Below are positions 6,263 through 13,700 of a stretch of DNA of 14,816 nt, one piece after another. Origin of the DNA: Planctomycetota bacterium (lineage in GTDB: Bacteria > Planctomycetota > Planctomycetia > Pirellulales > Thermoguttaceae). The stretch lies in NCBI GenBank assembly GCA_015661985.1, contig DQVB01000362.1, forward strand, positions 1 to 14,816, given 5' to 3'. The position numbers were made by a program, and so were the translations under genes. Each line of letters begins with the position of its first letter. The first letter of the stretch is position 1. The notes beneath the pieces are model-generated. The model saw nothing but the letters and a program-made list of their open reading frames with translations, searched no databases and was not told where the DNA came from.

Positions 6263-8080
6263 TCAGTATGGCGCGACCTCACTGGCTCGCCCCACTCGGA
6301 TCGCCGGCAGCGCCAGGCCGGCACCGGCCGCCCACCGGGCCAACCGCTCCGGATACCACCGGTACACCTCGACCACACGACATGCCCCGGTCTGCTGCCC
6401 CGGCGGCGGGAACGTGGCTGTAAGCTGGGCCGCGGCGGCCAGCAGCGTGCGCAACGTCCGGGCCCGGCGACTGGACGGTTTCAGTTCGTTGGCCTCCAGG
6501 ACCACGAAAGCCAAATCCGAGCTGGCCAGGATGGACTCGCCGTGACTGTACCGTACCGTCCTGCGGCCTGAATAGAGGCCGGTCCAGCCGCGGGTGTCCA
6601 GAACGGCGCCTGGAAGTTCGCTCTGGGCGGCCAGCCACCGGGCCGCTTGCCGATGTCCCGTGAAGCAAGCGTTGAGCGGCCAAGCCAGGTCGGCCAAACA
6701 GGCGAATCCGGCCAGCAGCACGGCGGCCCATCCGCCCCATCGGTTCACTGCCGGTGCGGGAACGATCATTCGGCCCGCGCGCCGCGCAGTCCAGCCTGCC
6801 AACCCCCGTGCCGCCCAGCCGCCGAATGCCAGAAGCCCCCAACCGGCCGCCCCCACACCGATCACCAGCCATGGGAGCAGATGACGGGCCTCCAAGTAGC
6901 CCTCGCGCGCCGTGTGGATCAACACCGCCGCGGTATACAGAGCCAAGTAGATGTGACAGAAACGGTCCCCCGGACGGACCAGCTGTCGCCGGAGCCGCCA
7001 CACGGCACCCAGGGCGAAAAGCCCGATGCCGTAACCGAACAGGTCGGCCAACTTCATCCCGAACACCTGCGCTGCGGAGAGCCACCCGCGCCGCCGTATA
7101 CTGCGCGTCGGGTCCTTGGGGTCGAAACTCATCGGGCCCCCGTCCGGCAGCCGCCAGCGGTTGGCCTGCCGGGCCGGTCGGCCGGGCGGGTCTTCGCTCG
7201 CGCCGCCATACCGCCCCATCGCTCGGGCCGTTGCCTGTACAGGATGCAGTGACCTCAGGACCGCCAAATACGGCACGTAAATCGCCACGAACCCGACCAG
7301 AAACGCCACCGACGCCACCAATAGCCCCTTGGGCGGGTGCCGCCATCGGCGCCACCACTGAAAGCCGACCAGCGAGACCCCCACGGCCGCCACCAGTACC
7401 AAGATCTCGCAGCGAACCGTCAAAGCCGCGCCGGCAGCCACACCGGCCAGCACCAGCCACCACGGGCTGCCTCGATCACAGGCCGCCCCGTCCGCAACAG
7501 CTCGCTGCGCCGCACCCGGCTGCCCCGAAGCCACCGCCTCCAGCGGCACAGGACTGGCCGGTAACCCCTCAGCTCGCCAATAACGCAACATCGCCCAAAG
7601 CGCCAGCCCGAAAAAGAGCAGATGCGTACTGTCGCCGATGCCCAACGCACCCAGGCGACAGACCTCCGGCAATACGCAGAACAACATGGCCCCGGCCAAG
7701 CCGGCCATCCGCCCGAACAGCCGACAAGAAATCCCATAAACCGGCACGGCAGCCAGGACCAGAGGCACTGCCGCCGCCACCTGCGCGCTGACCGCCCAGG
7801 CGGCCGCAAACCCCCCGCTCGCCCACCGGATGGCCCCGTGCACGACCCACACCCAGGCCGCAAACATGGCCGGCTCGCGCTGGCTTCGCAGCACCGGCCC
7901 GACCCCGAGCCTGTCCATTTGCTGGGCCAGCTCCACAAAGTGCACCGCATCCGGGGCCGGCACTGAAGCCCGACAGATCATCACCACCTGCACTGCCGCG
8001 GATAGGCCGATCAGACCAGCCAGTGTGAGCCAGAACCGACGCCGTTGTGCTGCTGATGCCCTGTCCGTGCGACCATCCAT
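6263..8080 (-). CDS. Polytopic glycosyltransferase of the GT39/PMT-like (GT-C) class
   Basis: 605 residues from ATG 8080 (MDGRTDRASAAQRRR, then the first membrane helix). The frame stays open far upstream through the antisense of the histidine kinase gene, but that extension is not protein-like. At least nine strongly hydrophobic segments are visible (for example FWLTLAGLIGLSAAVQVVM, VSAQVAAAVPLVLAAVPVYG, LVASVAFLVGFVAIYVPYLAVL). After helix 1 comes PAPDAVHFVELAQQM, in the position of the acidic loop-1 motif of GT-C enzymes, then QREPAMFAAW where GT39-like proteins carry their R-x-P segment. The C-terminal 150 residues are soluble (GAVLDTRGWTGLYSGRRT) and face the exterior in this class. Family knowledge implies transfer of a sugar from a polyprenyl-phosphate donor at the membrane; the acceptor is unknown. 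First gene of a run with tatD 10 nt downstream. Confidence 0.75.
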   Translation of the reverse strand: MDGRTDRASAAQRRRFWLTLAGLIGLSAAVQVVMICRASVPAPDAVHFVELAQQMDRLGVGPVLRSQREPAMFAAWVWVVHGAIRWASGGFAAAWAVSAQVAAAVPLVLAAVPVYGISCRLFGRMAGLAGAMLFCVLPEVCRLGALGIGDSTHLLFFGLALWAMLRYWRAEGLPASPVPLEAVASGQPGAAQRAVADGAACDRGSPWWLVLAGVAAGAALTVRCEILVLVAAVGVSLVGFQWWRRWRHPPKGLLVASVAFLVGFVAIYVPYLAVLRSLHPVQATARAMGRYGGASEDPPGRPARQANRWRLPDGGPMSFDPKDPTRSIRRRGWLSAAQVFGMKLADLFGYGIGLFALGAVWRLRRQLVRPGDRFCHIYLALYTAAVLIHTAREGYLEARHLLPWLVIGVGAAGWGLLAFGGWAARGLAGWTARRAGRMIVPAPAVNRWGGWAAVLLAGFACLADLAWPLNACFTGHRQAARWLAAQSELPGAVLDTRGWTGLYSGRRTVRYSHGESILASSDLAFVVLEANELKPSSRRARTLRTLLAAAAQLTATFPPPGQQTGACRVVEVYRWYPERLARWAAGAGLALPAIRVGRASEVAPY

Positions 8081-8135
8081 GGTACAGCCCGCCCATGCGA
8101 AGCAGCCCCCAAAGCGCTGGTGCCCTCGGGCGGGC

Positions 8136-8164
8136 TTGATAACCGACGAGCCTGGCCGTGGCAA
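8136..8164 (-). promoter_or_regulatory. Candidate promoter of the GT39-like gene
   Basis: On the minus strand TTGCCA (8164-8159), a 17-nt spacer and TATCAA (8141-8136). The -35 hexamer is identical to that of the divergent histidine kinase promoter. The predicted start near 8129 leaves a leader of about 48 nt before ATG 8080. Confidence 0.38.
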
Positions 8165-8275
8165 CACCGAAACCGAGCTGCAGCGGCCCCCACAAGCCTC
8201 GCCGCAGAGGCCGAACGTCAACACGGGCCGAACACGCAGGCCCCAGGCCCATACCCCCCTCGATCTGGATATGGC

Positions 8276-8304
8276 TTGCCATTCTGGCGTTTTTCCCCTA
8301 GAAT
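8276..8304 (+). promoter_or_regulatory. Sigma70-like promoter of the histidine kinase/FixJ operon
   Basis: TTGCCA (8276-8281), exactly 17 nt, then TAGAAT (8299-8304). It lies in a local A/T-rich pocket of the 234-bp divergent gap. The expected transcript start (about 8311) is only about 4 nt before ATG 8315, so the mRNA would have almost no leader and no SD site. A second hexamer-like TATACG directly abuts the start codon. Confidence 0.58.
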
Positions 8305-8314
8305 TGTGTATACG

Positions 8315-10147
8315 ATGTGTCCCATTAGAGCAATCGAAGAGAACGATCCTAGCGTCGGCTGCGAGGTTTCTTGCAGGGCTCTGGGGATCCTGTTCGCCTG
8401 GGCGGCCAAGCGGGGTTTGCCCCAGGAGGCATTGGTCCGGGAGACGTGGCGCTCGTTCGACTATCTGATGGACGACCGCCAGAGGATCACGTGGGCGGAG
8501 TATTGTGCCGTACTGGCCAAAGGGGCGGAGGTTTGGGACCAGGAGGACCTGGTTCAGATCGGCCGCGCCTTCGTGCGATCTCGTTGGGCCAAGCCCTTTC
8601 GGCTGGCGGCCCAAATACTGTTTTCCCCCACCGAGGTCTATGCCTGGCTGGCCCGCCCGGGGACGGGCGGGTTGAATCAGTTTTTCACGTGTCTGGAGAC
8701 AGCCATACGCCAGCCTGACGACCAGCGCGTGGTGTTGGAGCTGACGCTGGAGGGCGGCTACCAGGCTTGCCCGAGTTTGTGGCACATCTTGCGTGGGGTG
8801 TTGATCGAGGCGCCGGCGGCGATGGGGGCCCGGCCGGCGGAGGTGGCGATGACCGAGTTGCCCAACGGGGCTCGGTACGAGGTTCTGGTCCCCTCCAAAG
8901 GCCCGTGGTGGACACGGCTGCGACGCGCCGTGAGTCGCCCCTTCGCCGCTCGGAGCTTGGCCCGCGAGTTGCAGGAGGCGTACGAGGAGCTGCACTGGCG
9001 GTACGATCAGATGGAGGCGAAGGCGGCCGAGCGGAAGCGAGCCGAACAGCGGTTTCGGGCCCTGTTGGAGTCGGCCCCGGATGCCATGATCATCGTCGAC
9101 CAGCGGGGGACGATCACGCTGCTGAATTCACGGGCCGAGGCCATGTTCGGCTATGACCGGCGCGAACTGCTAGGGCGAGAGGTGGAGTTGCTGGTGCCCG
9201 AACGGCTGCGCGAGGTGCATCGGGGGCACCGGGAACGGTTTTTCCAGGATCCTGGGCTGCGGCCCATGTTTACCGCGGCCGCCCTTTACGGCCGGCACCG
9301 CGACGGGCGAGAGTTTCCCATCGAGGTGACCGTCAGTGCCATGGCTTCGGAGGAAGGGATGGTGGCGGTGGCGGCAGTACGAGACGTGACGGAGCGGAAA
9401 AAGGCCGAAGAGGAGCTGGAAGAGCATCGCGCCCGGCTGGCGCACCTGGGCCGGCTACACACCATGGGCGAGATGGTGGCGGGGATCGCCCACGAAATCA
9501 ACCAGCCGCTCTATGCCATCTCTTCGTATGCCTCAGCTGTCATCCGCGCGCTGGAGTCGGACGACCCGGACGGTCAGGCCAAAGTATTGGACTGGACACG
9601 GAAGATCTCCGACCAGGTAAGCCGGGCAGGCCAGATCATCCGCCGTCTGCGTGACTTCGCCCGCGCCGCCCCTGCACAGCCAGCCACGCTGAACGTAAAC
9701 GATATGGTGCGTGAATCGGTCGCCTTGGTCGAGGTCGATGCCCGGCCGCTGCGGGCCGACATCCGTCTGGATCTGGCCGACCAGGTGCCGCCCATCTACG
9801 CCGACCGCGTTCAAATCCAGCAAGTGTTGGTCAACCTGCTGCGAAACGCCCTGGAGGCGATGCGCGAGGTGCCGGTCGACCAGCGGCAGGCGCTGGTCCG
9901 CACCTGTCCGGCTGAGGGTGGAGTCCAGGTGAGCGTGGAGGATCGCGGGTGCGGTCTGCCCCCCGAAGGGCCCGACCGGCTGTTCGACGCCTTCGTCAGT
10001 ACAAAGTCGGATGGCATGGGGATGGGACTGGCCATCAGCCGGTCGATCGTCGAGATCCATGGGGGCCACATGTGGGCCACCGATAACCCTGAAGGGGGCG
10101 CTATCTTTCACTTTGTCCTTCCCGCAGCGGACGGACGCCATGATTGA
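8315..10147 (+). CDS. Soluble PAS-containing sensor histidine kinase, FixL/NtrB type
   Basis: 610 residues from ATG 8315, the first start after the promoter. No membrane segment is present, so it should sense a cytosolic signal. Residues 1-200 form an uncharacterised helical-then-beta module: RITWAEYCAVLAKGAEVW, then a region ending GARYEVLVP. This resembles the N-terminal ligand-type modules placed before PAS or output domains in some bacterial sensors, but it lacks their usual Cys residues. A coiled coil (about 212-248) leads into a PAS domain (about 244-362, ALLESAPDAMIIVDQRGTI to VRDVTERKKAEEEL). The HisKA domain has phospho-acceptor His393 in GIAHEINQPL. The ATPase domain has an N box with Asn507/Asn511, G1 DRGCGLP (543-549) and G2 DGMGMGLA (566-573). 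The HEINQPL form places it with FixL/NtrB kinases. No heme-binding His could be assigned in the PAS, so oxygen sensing is not claimed. Its stop overlaps the next gene's start by 8 nt. Confidence 0.92.
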   Translation: MCPIRAIEENDPSVGCEVSCRALGILFAWAAKRGLPQEALVRETWRSFDYLMDDRQRITWAEYCAVLAKGAEVWDQEDLVQIGRAFVRSRWAKPFRLAAQILFSPTEVYAWLARPGTGGLNQFFTCLETAIRQPDDQRVVLELTLEGGYQACPSLWHILRGVLIEAPAAMGARPAEVAMTELPNGARYEVLVPSKGPWWTRLRRAVSRPFAARSLARELQEAYEELHWRYDQMEAKAAERKRAEQRFRALLESAPDAMIIVDQRGTITLLNSRAEAMFGYDRRELLGREVELLVPERLREVHRGHRERFFQDPGLRPMFTAAALYGRHRDGREFPIEVTVSAMASEEGMVAVAAVRDVTERKKAEEELEEHRARLAHLGRLHTMGEMVAGIAHEINQPLYAISSYASAVIRALESDDPDGQAKVLDWTRKISDQVSRAGQIIRRLRDFARAAPAQPATLNVNDMVRESVALVEVDARPLRADIRLDLADQVPPIYADRVQIQQVLVNLLRNALEAMREVPVDQRQALVRTCPAEGGVQVSVEDRGCGLPPEGPDRLFDAFVSTKSDGMGMGLAISRSIVEIHGGHMWATDNPEGGAIFHFVLPAADGRHD

Positions 10148-10790
10148 CCCCGCTGCAACCGTGTACATCATCGATGACGACCCCGCCGCCCGAGATGCGG
10201 TCACCGCCCTGGTGCGCCAGATGGGACTCCGGGCCCAGGCTTTCGCCTCAGCCGAACAGTTCCTCGAAACCTACGACGGCACCAGCCCGGGCTGTCTGAT
10301 CACGGACCTGAGAATGCTGGGCATCAGCGGGGTCGAGCTGCTGGAGCGGATGGTCCGTGCCGGGACCCCTTTGCCGGTGATCATCATCACCGCTTATCCG
10401 GAAACACCCGTCACCGTGCGCGCCATGCAGTTGGGGGCAGTCACCCTGTTGGAAAAACCCTGTGCGGACCACCAACTGTGGGAGGCCATCCGCGACGCCC
10501 TGGAGCGGGACGCCCGCCGTCGGGCCGGAGAAGCCCGCCGCAGGGAGATCCGTGCGCGAATCGACCAGCTCACCCCGCGCGAAAGGGATGTCCTGCGACT
10601 GATCGTCGAAGGCAAGGCGAACAAACAGATCGCCAAACAGCTGGGCGTGAGCCTCCGCACCGTGGAGGCCCATCGGCACAATATCTTCGAGAAACTACAG
10701 GCCCATTCCGTGGCGGAATTGGTCCGTCTGGTGCTGGAGACCGGGCTGAGTGACCGGGACCCTTTCCTGCCTCGGGGGCCAACTTGGTAA
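10140..10790 (+). CDS. FixJ-type response regulator (receiver + LuxR HTH)
   Basis: 216 residues from ATG 10140. The start lies inside the 3' end of the kinase gene (ATGATTGA, 8-nt overlap), which implies translational coupling and near-equal expression. The receiver domain has the acidic pocket Asp12-Asp14, phospho-acceptor Asp56 (CLITDLRM), switch Thr84 (IIITAYPE) and Lys106 (LEKPC). A basic linker (about 122-146, ERDARRRAGEARRREIRARI) joins it to a LuxR/FixJ HTH at about 147-205 (LTPRERDVLRLIVEGKANKQIAKQLGVSLRTVEAHRHNI). Length and linker match FixJ/TodT/NodW regulators, which dimerise on phosphorylation and activate promoters. It is the evident partner of the upstream kinase. Possible targets are the operon's own promoter or the repeat-bearing region just downstream. 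Confidence 0.93.
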   Translation: MIDPAATVYIIDDDPAARDAVTALVRQMGLRAQAFASAEQFLETYDGTSPGCLITDLRMLGISGVELLERMVRAGTPLPVIIITAYPETPVTVRAMQLGAVTLLEKPCADHQLWEAIRDALERDARRRAGEARRREIRARIDQLTPRERDVLRLIVEGKANKQIAKQLGVSLRTVEAHRHNIFEKLQAHSVAELVRLVLETGLSDRDPFLPRGPTW

Positions 10791-10858
10791 GATAGATTGC
10801 CTGGTCGGGCCGTCCCGATGGGCCGGTTGCCACCCTCTCGGAATCTATGCCGCCGAAT

Positions 10859-10886
10859 TGCGGGAACCCGTAGGATTCTGCGGGAA
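10859..10886 (+). repeat. Direct repeat TGCGGGAA, two copies 20 bp apart; candidate regulator binding site
   Basis: Identical 8-mers at 10859-10866 and 10879-10886 are spaced by two DNA helical turns, so both would face the same side of the helix. An inverted partial copy (GCGGGA on the minus strand, 10903-10908) follows. The placement upstream of a weak promoter and between two response regulator genes suggests an operator; the binding protein is unknown. Confidence 0.4.
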
Positions 10887-11059
10887 TTCCTGATTCTCAA
10901 CATCCCGCTCAGATTGTAGTATGTTGTAATCCCGGCCCGTGGTGGGTCTGGCCGCCCTGAGTGCACCTGACGGGCTGGCCCCGCTGTAGTCAGTCGGGGT
11001 CCTGGTGGCTGAGGGTGATTAGGCCTTCCGGGGGGCTGGGGCGGCAGGAACCAAGGTTT

Positions 11060-11109
11060 GCCGCAACACGCTGCGCAGCGACAGGTGGCCGCGCCGGCGC
11101 GTGTTCGGC
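11060..11109 (+). promoter_or_regulatory. Long imperfect stem-loop in the 5' leader of the NarL-type regulator
   Basis: GCCG-c-AACACGC (11060-11071) pairs with GCGTGTT-CGGC (11099-11109), giving 11 base pairs with one bulge. Inside lie two perfect palindromes, CGCTGCGCAGCG (11069-11080) and GCGCCGGCGC (11091-11100), which share bases with the outer stem and so cannot fully form at the same time. The structure ends 24 nt before the GTG start and 11 nt before the SD, a position suited to translational or attenuation control. Confidence 0.4.
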
Positions 11110-11120
11110 CTAGAGAAATG

Positions 11121-11126
11121 AGAGGA
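11121..11126 (+). promoter_or_regulatory. Shine-Dalgarno site deciding the GTG start of the NarL-type regulator
   Basis: AGAGGA followed by a 7-nt spacer and GTG 11134. The spacing is ideal, and the protein starting there begins with the canonical receiver strand (MSIRVLVADDQ). Confidence 0.65.
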
Positions 11127-11133
11127 CGTAGAG

Positions 11134-11766
11134 GTGAGTATTCGAGTGCTTGTGGCGGACGACCAGCAAATGGTCAGGGAAGGTCTGGCACAAATGTTCA
11201 AGGAAGAGGACATCGAGATCGTCGCGGAGGCGACCACCGGCAAGGAGACGTTGGAGTTGGTCGATCAGCACCAGCCCGACGTGGTCCTGCTGGACGTGCG
11301 GATGCCCGAAGGGGACGGGTTGAACACCCTGGGGCGGGTGCGGCTGGAGTACCCGGAGCTCCCCATCCTGATGTTCTCCCATTTCGACAACGCCTCCTAC
11401 GTGGCCCGCGCGGCCGCCCTGGGCGCCAATGGCTACGTGCTGAAAGGCGTCAGCCGCAAGGAGCTGATCGACGCCATCCAGACGGCGGCCAAGGGAGGCA
11501 CGACGTGGACCCGGGAACAGCTGCGGCGAGTCTCCGGCGCTTTGACCAGCCCGCGGGTGATGAAGGACATCGAGGCGCCGCTGTCAGACCGCGAAATCGA
11601 CGTGCTGCGACAGATGGCCGAGGGCCAGACCAACCAGCAGATCGCCGAGACGCTCAACATCAGCTACGAGACGGTCAAGGAACACATCCAACAGCTGCTG
11701 CGGAAAATCGGCGTGACCGACCGCACCCAGGCGGCAGTATGGGCGGTGCGCAAAGGCCTGATCTAG
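11134..11766 (+). CDS. NarL-type response regulator (receiver + LuxR HTH), without adjacent cognate kinase
   Basis: 210 residues from GTG 11134, fixed by the SD site and by the receiver strand beginning at residue 2. The receiver domain has Asp9/Asp10, phospho-acceptor Asp54 (VVLLDVRMPEGDG), Ser82 in the switch position (LMFSHFD) and Lys104 (YVLKGVS). The LuxR/NarL HTH spans about 149-206 (LSDREIDVLRQMAEGQTNQQIAETLNISYETVKEHIQQLLRKIGV). The domain order and length are those of NarL/UhpA regulators, which bind DNA as dimers after phosphorylation. It is separated from the kinase/FixJ pair by 343 bp and has its own SD, so it is a separate transcription unit. It could receive phosphate from the upstream kinase or from one encoded elsewhere. 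Just after the stop a 6-bp inverted repeat GGCTCG/CGAGCC (11766-11771 with 11794-11799), with a T5 run in the loop, is the only terminator-like feature. Confidence 0.93.
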   Translation: MSIRVLVADDQQMVREGLAQMFKEEDIEIVAEATTGKETLELVDQHQPDVVLLDVRMPEGDGLNTLGRVRLEYPELPILMFSHFDNASYVARAAALGANGYVLKGVSRKELIDAIQTAAKGGTTWTREQLRRVSGALTSPRVMKDIEAPLSDREIDVLRQMAEGQTNQQIAETLNISYETVKEHIQQLLRKIGVTDRTQAAVWAVRKGLI

Positions 11767-12035
11767 GCTCGCGGCGCTGAGGGTCCTGTTTTTCGAGCCC
11801 GTCCGTCGTCGGCACCTTTCTTCTCATGGGCGGGCCGGCCAGGGGAAGGGTATGTCCAGTCTGCGCCGAACAGCGACCTGTCGCTTTCGACACCCCGGTG
11901 CGACGGGCATGGGCCCATCGCCCCGCTGGCCCGGGTTGTTCCAAACTGCCGGAGGGGCGTCTTGTGGTACCGGCGCCTGTGGTCTGGCCAGGGCGGGCCG
12001 GACGCCTGCAGCAGAAGACTCGCGAACAATCCGGC

Positions 12036-12800
12036 CTAGCTGTTGGCTTGTTCCTTGACAGCCACGACAACCAGGTCACTGCTTTCAAGCCGCCGATACG
12101 CTTGACCTTGATAACCGCCGAAGCATTCGACGCGGGCCGCACCGGCAGCGACGAGGCTCTTTTCCAGTTGGTCGGCTTCCACGCCCCAGAATACTTGGCT
12201 CTGGGACTTTGCCGCGCCCGGGTCATCCAGCGGCACCACCAGGACCTCCACGAATCCCCGGTCCCCGCATCGGTGCACGCCCTTGTGGATGAACACGTCC
12301 ACACCGTCCAGTTCCGCTCGGCGGTGCTTCTGCCAGCGGCATGCCCCTTCGGCCAACTGCCACAGGTTCAGCACATGGACCACCACCACACCGCCGGGGC
12401 GGAGGGCGGCCACCCATTGACGCAGGGCCTCCGCCATGGTGGCCCGGTCCGGGGCCAGGGCCAGTGAGTTGCCCACGCAGATGATCGCGTCCAGCGGCTG
12501 GGGGGGTCGAATCGATTCGTCGAACCCACGGACCACCCACCGCAGGCGATCGTCTTGGCCGAACCGCTCGCGAGCCCGCTGGATCATCGCCGGGCTGACG
12601 TCAGCCCCTTCCACTTCCAGCCCCCACGAATGGAACAGCCCCGCGTGTCGGCCTGTGCCGCAGGCCACATCCAGCGCGCGGCGTACCCTGACCTGGTGGA
12701 ACAGACGGCGATAGAAAGGTCCTTCGTGCTCCAGACGCTTGGGCCAATCGATCATCGCTTCGTAGATCTCGACCCACGCGTCGAATAGTGAGCCAGCCAT
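12036..12800 (-). CDS. Class I SAM-dependent methyltransferase
   Basis: 254 residues from ATG 12800. GTG 12815 would add five residues, and neither has a clear SD. It has the Rossmann methyltransferase core: motif I RALDVACGTGRHAGLF (41-56, glycine loop ACGTG), the acidic end of strand 2 at Asp67 (VEGADVSPAMIQRARER), motif IV LDAIICVGNSLALA (about 103-116), and a post-core LRPGGVVVVHVL. The V-G-N-S-L stretch and the N-terminal FDAWVEIYEAM helix resemble the glycine/sarcosine N-methyltransferase-like branch of small-molecule methyltransferases, but the acceptor cannot be deduced. The C-terminal half is beta-rich (FVEVLVVPLDD, SQVFWGVEADQLEKSLVAAGA), as in that branch. Probably co-transcribed with the PAC2-family gene, whose stop lies 51 nt upstream. 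Confidence 0.85.
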   Translation of the reverse strand: MAGSLFDAWVEIYEAMIDWPKRLEHEGPFYRRLFHQVRVRRALDVACGTGRHAGLFHSWGLEVEGADVSPAMIQRARERFGQDDRLRWVVRGFDESIRPPQPLDAIICVGNSLALAPDRATMAEALRQWVAALRPGGVVVVHVLNLWQLAEGACRWQKHRRAELDGVDVFIHKGVHRCGDRGFVEVLVVPLDDPGAAKSQSQVFWGVEADQLEKSLVAAGAARVECFGGYQGQAYRRLESSDLVVVAVKEQANS

Positions 12801-12851
12801 CAGGGTGACCACCACACAGAAAAGCCACGCCCCTGCCGAGGCCTGCCCGAG

Positions 12852-13694
12852 TTACATCTGTTCGGATTCCCGTTCCAGCAACTCGTTGTCGTACTCTTCC
12901 TCCAACTGGCGGACCCTGCGGGCCAGCTCCTCGTTCTGCTCGACCGCCCCGCTCACCTGCAGCTCCCACTGTGTACTGGCCGACCGCAGCGAAGCCAAAT
13001 CCAGTGGCAGTTTGATGATTTTGGCCAGCCGCCGGGTCACCGCCTCGATGCTGGCCGGGTTCGTCCCCTGCAAATAGCCGGGGATCTCCGCCACCAGGGA
13101 AGCCATCTCCACCCCAACGGAACTGGCCCGCGTCATCAGGTAGCTAGTAAACGATCCTGGCCCTTCATACCCGCTGCGACGGAGCCCATATTGCTCCATC
13201 TTTGGCAGCAATCGCGGATCCGAGCAGGTCACGTACAACCGTGGCTCGCGGGTGTGAGGGACCGACCCGCCGAAAGAACCCACGAACAGGATCCTTCGTA
13301 TCCCTACCTTGTGGGCCACGGCAAAGATGCAATCCCCAAAGGTGCGCCACCGGAGATTCGGCTCCTTACCCACGAACAGCACCAATCGCGCCGGATCGTG
13401 GCAGTAGAACCTGTTGACCGGCATGTCGATCGTCTTGACCACCCCGTCCTCAATCTCAATGTGAGGGCGGAACAGGGCGGCGACCTCCATCGAGCCGGGG
13501 AAGTTGTAGATGTAGAACGGCTCGGGGTCGATCTCCGCGATCGCCCGGGCGTCCAACAGGTGGACCAGGCGTTCGACTGTTCCGGTGGACACGTCGCCAC
13601 CGTCCATCCAGCCGCTGAAAGCCAGCACCAGCGTGCCGTCCTCCAGCTCGGGACAATCCTCAAAGCGGATCAAATCAAATGGATTCTCGCTCAT
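12852..13694 (-). CDS. PAC2-family protein (proteasome-assembly-chaperone-like, DUF75 fold)
   Basis: 280 residues from ATG 13694. Family signatures include LVLAFSGWMDGGDVSTGTVERL (22-43), the GIRRILFVGSFGGSVPHTREPR segment (131-152) with the conserved P-H-T-R, and a GVEMASLVAEIPGYL segment (194-208) that matches the family's ...P.Y... region. The C-terminus (about 240-280) is a charged helix, probably a coiled coil (EQNEELARRVRQLEEEYDNELLERE). PAC2-family proteins occur widely in archaea, actinobacteria and planctomycetes. Eukaryotic relatives help assemble the 20S proteasome; the bacterial role is unknown and no proteasome gene is in this window. The -10-like TAAAAT sits 6 nt before the start codon, and GGGGGAG lies 12 nt away, too far for a good SD. 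First gene of the pair with the methyltransferase. Confidence 0.9.
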   Translation of the reverse strand: MSENPFDLIRFEDCPELEDGTLVLAFSGWMDGGDVSTGTVERLVHLLDARAIAEIDPEPFYIYNFPGSMEVAALFRPHIEIEDGVVKTIDMPVNRFYCHDPARLVLFVGKEPNLRWRTFGDCIFAVAHKVGIRRILFVGSFGGSVPHTREPRLYVTCSDPRLLPKMEQYGLRRSGYEGPGSFTSYLMTRASSVGVEMASLVAEIPGYLQGTNPASIEAVTRRLAKIIKLPLDLASLRSASTQWELQVSGAVEQNEELARRVRQLEEEYDNELLERESEQM

Positions 13695-13700
13695 ACCTTC

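Larger units (their letters stand above)
10791..11133 (+). other. 343-bp structured intergenic region and leader before the NarL-type regulator
   Basis: No gene is visible. From left to right it holds: a 5-bp hairpin TCGGG-CCGT-CCCGA (10805-10818); an A/T-richer stretch with TGCGGGAA twice, 20 bp apart (10859-10866 and 10879-10886); an inverted GCGGGA (10903-10908, minus strand); a 6-bp long-range stem GCCCGT/ACGGGC (10935-10940 with 10970-10975); an 8-bp bulged hairpin CCCCGCTG/CAGtCGGGG (10979-10999); and a long stem at 11060-11109. A weak promoter may lie at 10894-10922 (TTCTCA, 17 nt, TAGTAT). A transcript from it would have a leader of about 200 nt, unusual next to the leaderless promoters elsewhere in this window. 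Confidence 0.5.

Noticed and set aside
8081..8995. Minus-strand frame extending the glycosyltransferase by 305 codons, antisense to the histidine kinase
   Set aside because: The extension is the phase shadow of the kinase gene in GC-rich DNA, is not membrane-protein-like, and lies upstream of a natural ATG followed by the first membrane helix at 8080.
10785..10800. Sigma54-like element (TGG...TTGC) at the end of the FixJ-type gene
   Set aside because: The GG-to-GC interval is 11 nt instead of the required 10, and the -24 part lacks the CAC of the consensus.
11909..11918. Palindrome ATGGGCCCAT in the convergent gap after the NarL-type regulator
   Set aside because: Short, with no T-tract and no second copy; not enough to call a terminator or operator.
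11763..12029. 88-codon minus-strand frame in the 11767-12035 gap
   Set aside because: No SD and no coherent domain; it overlaps the end of the regulator gene and looks like chance.
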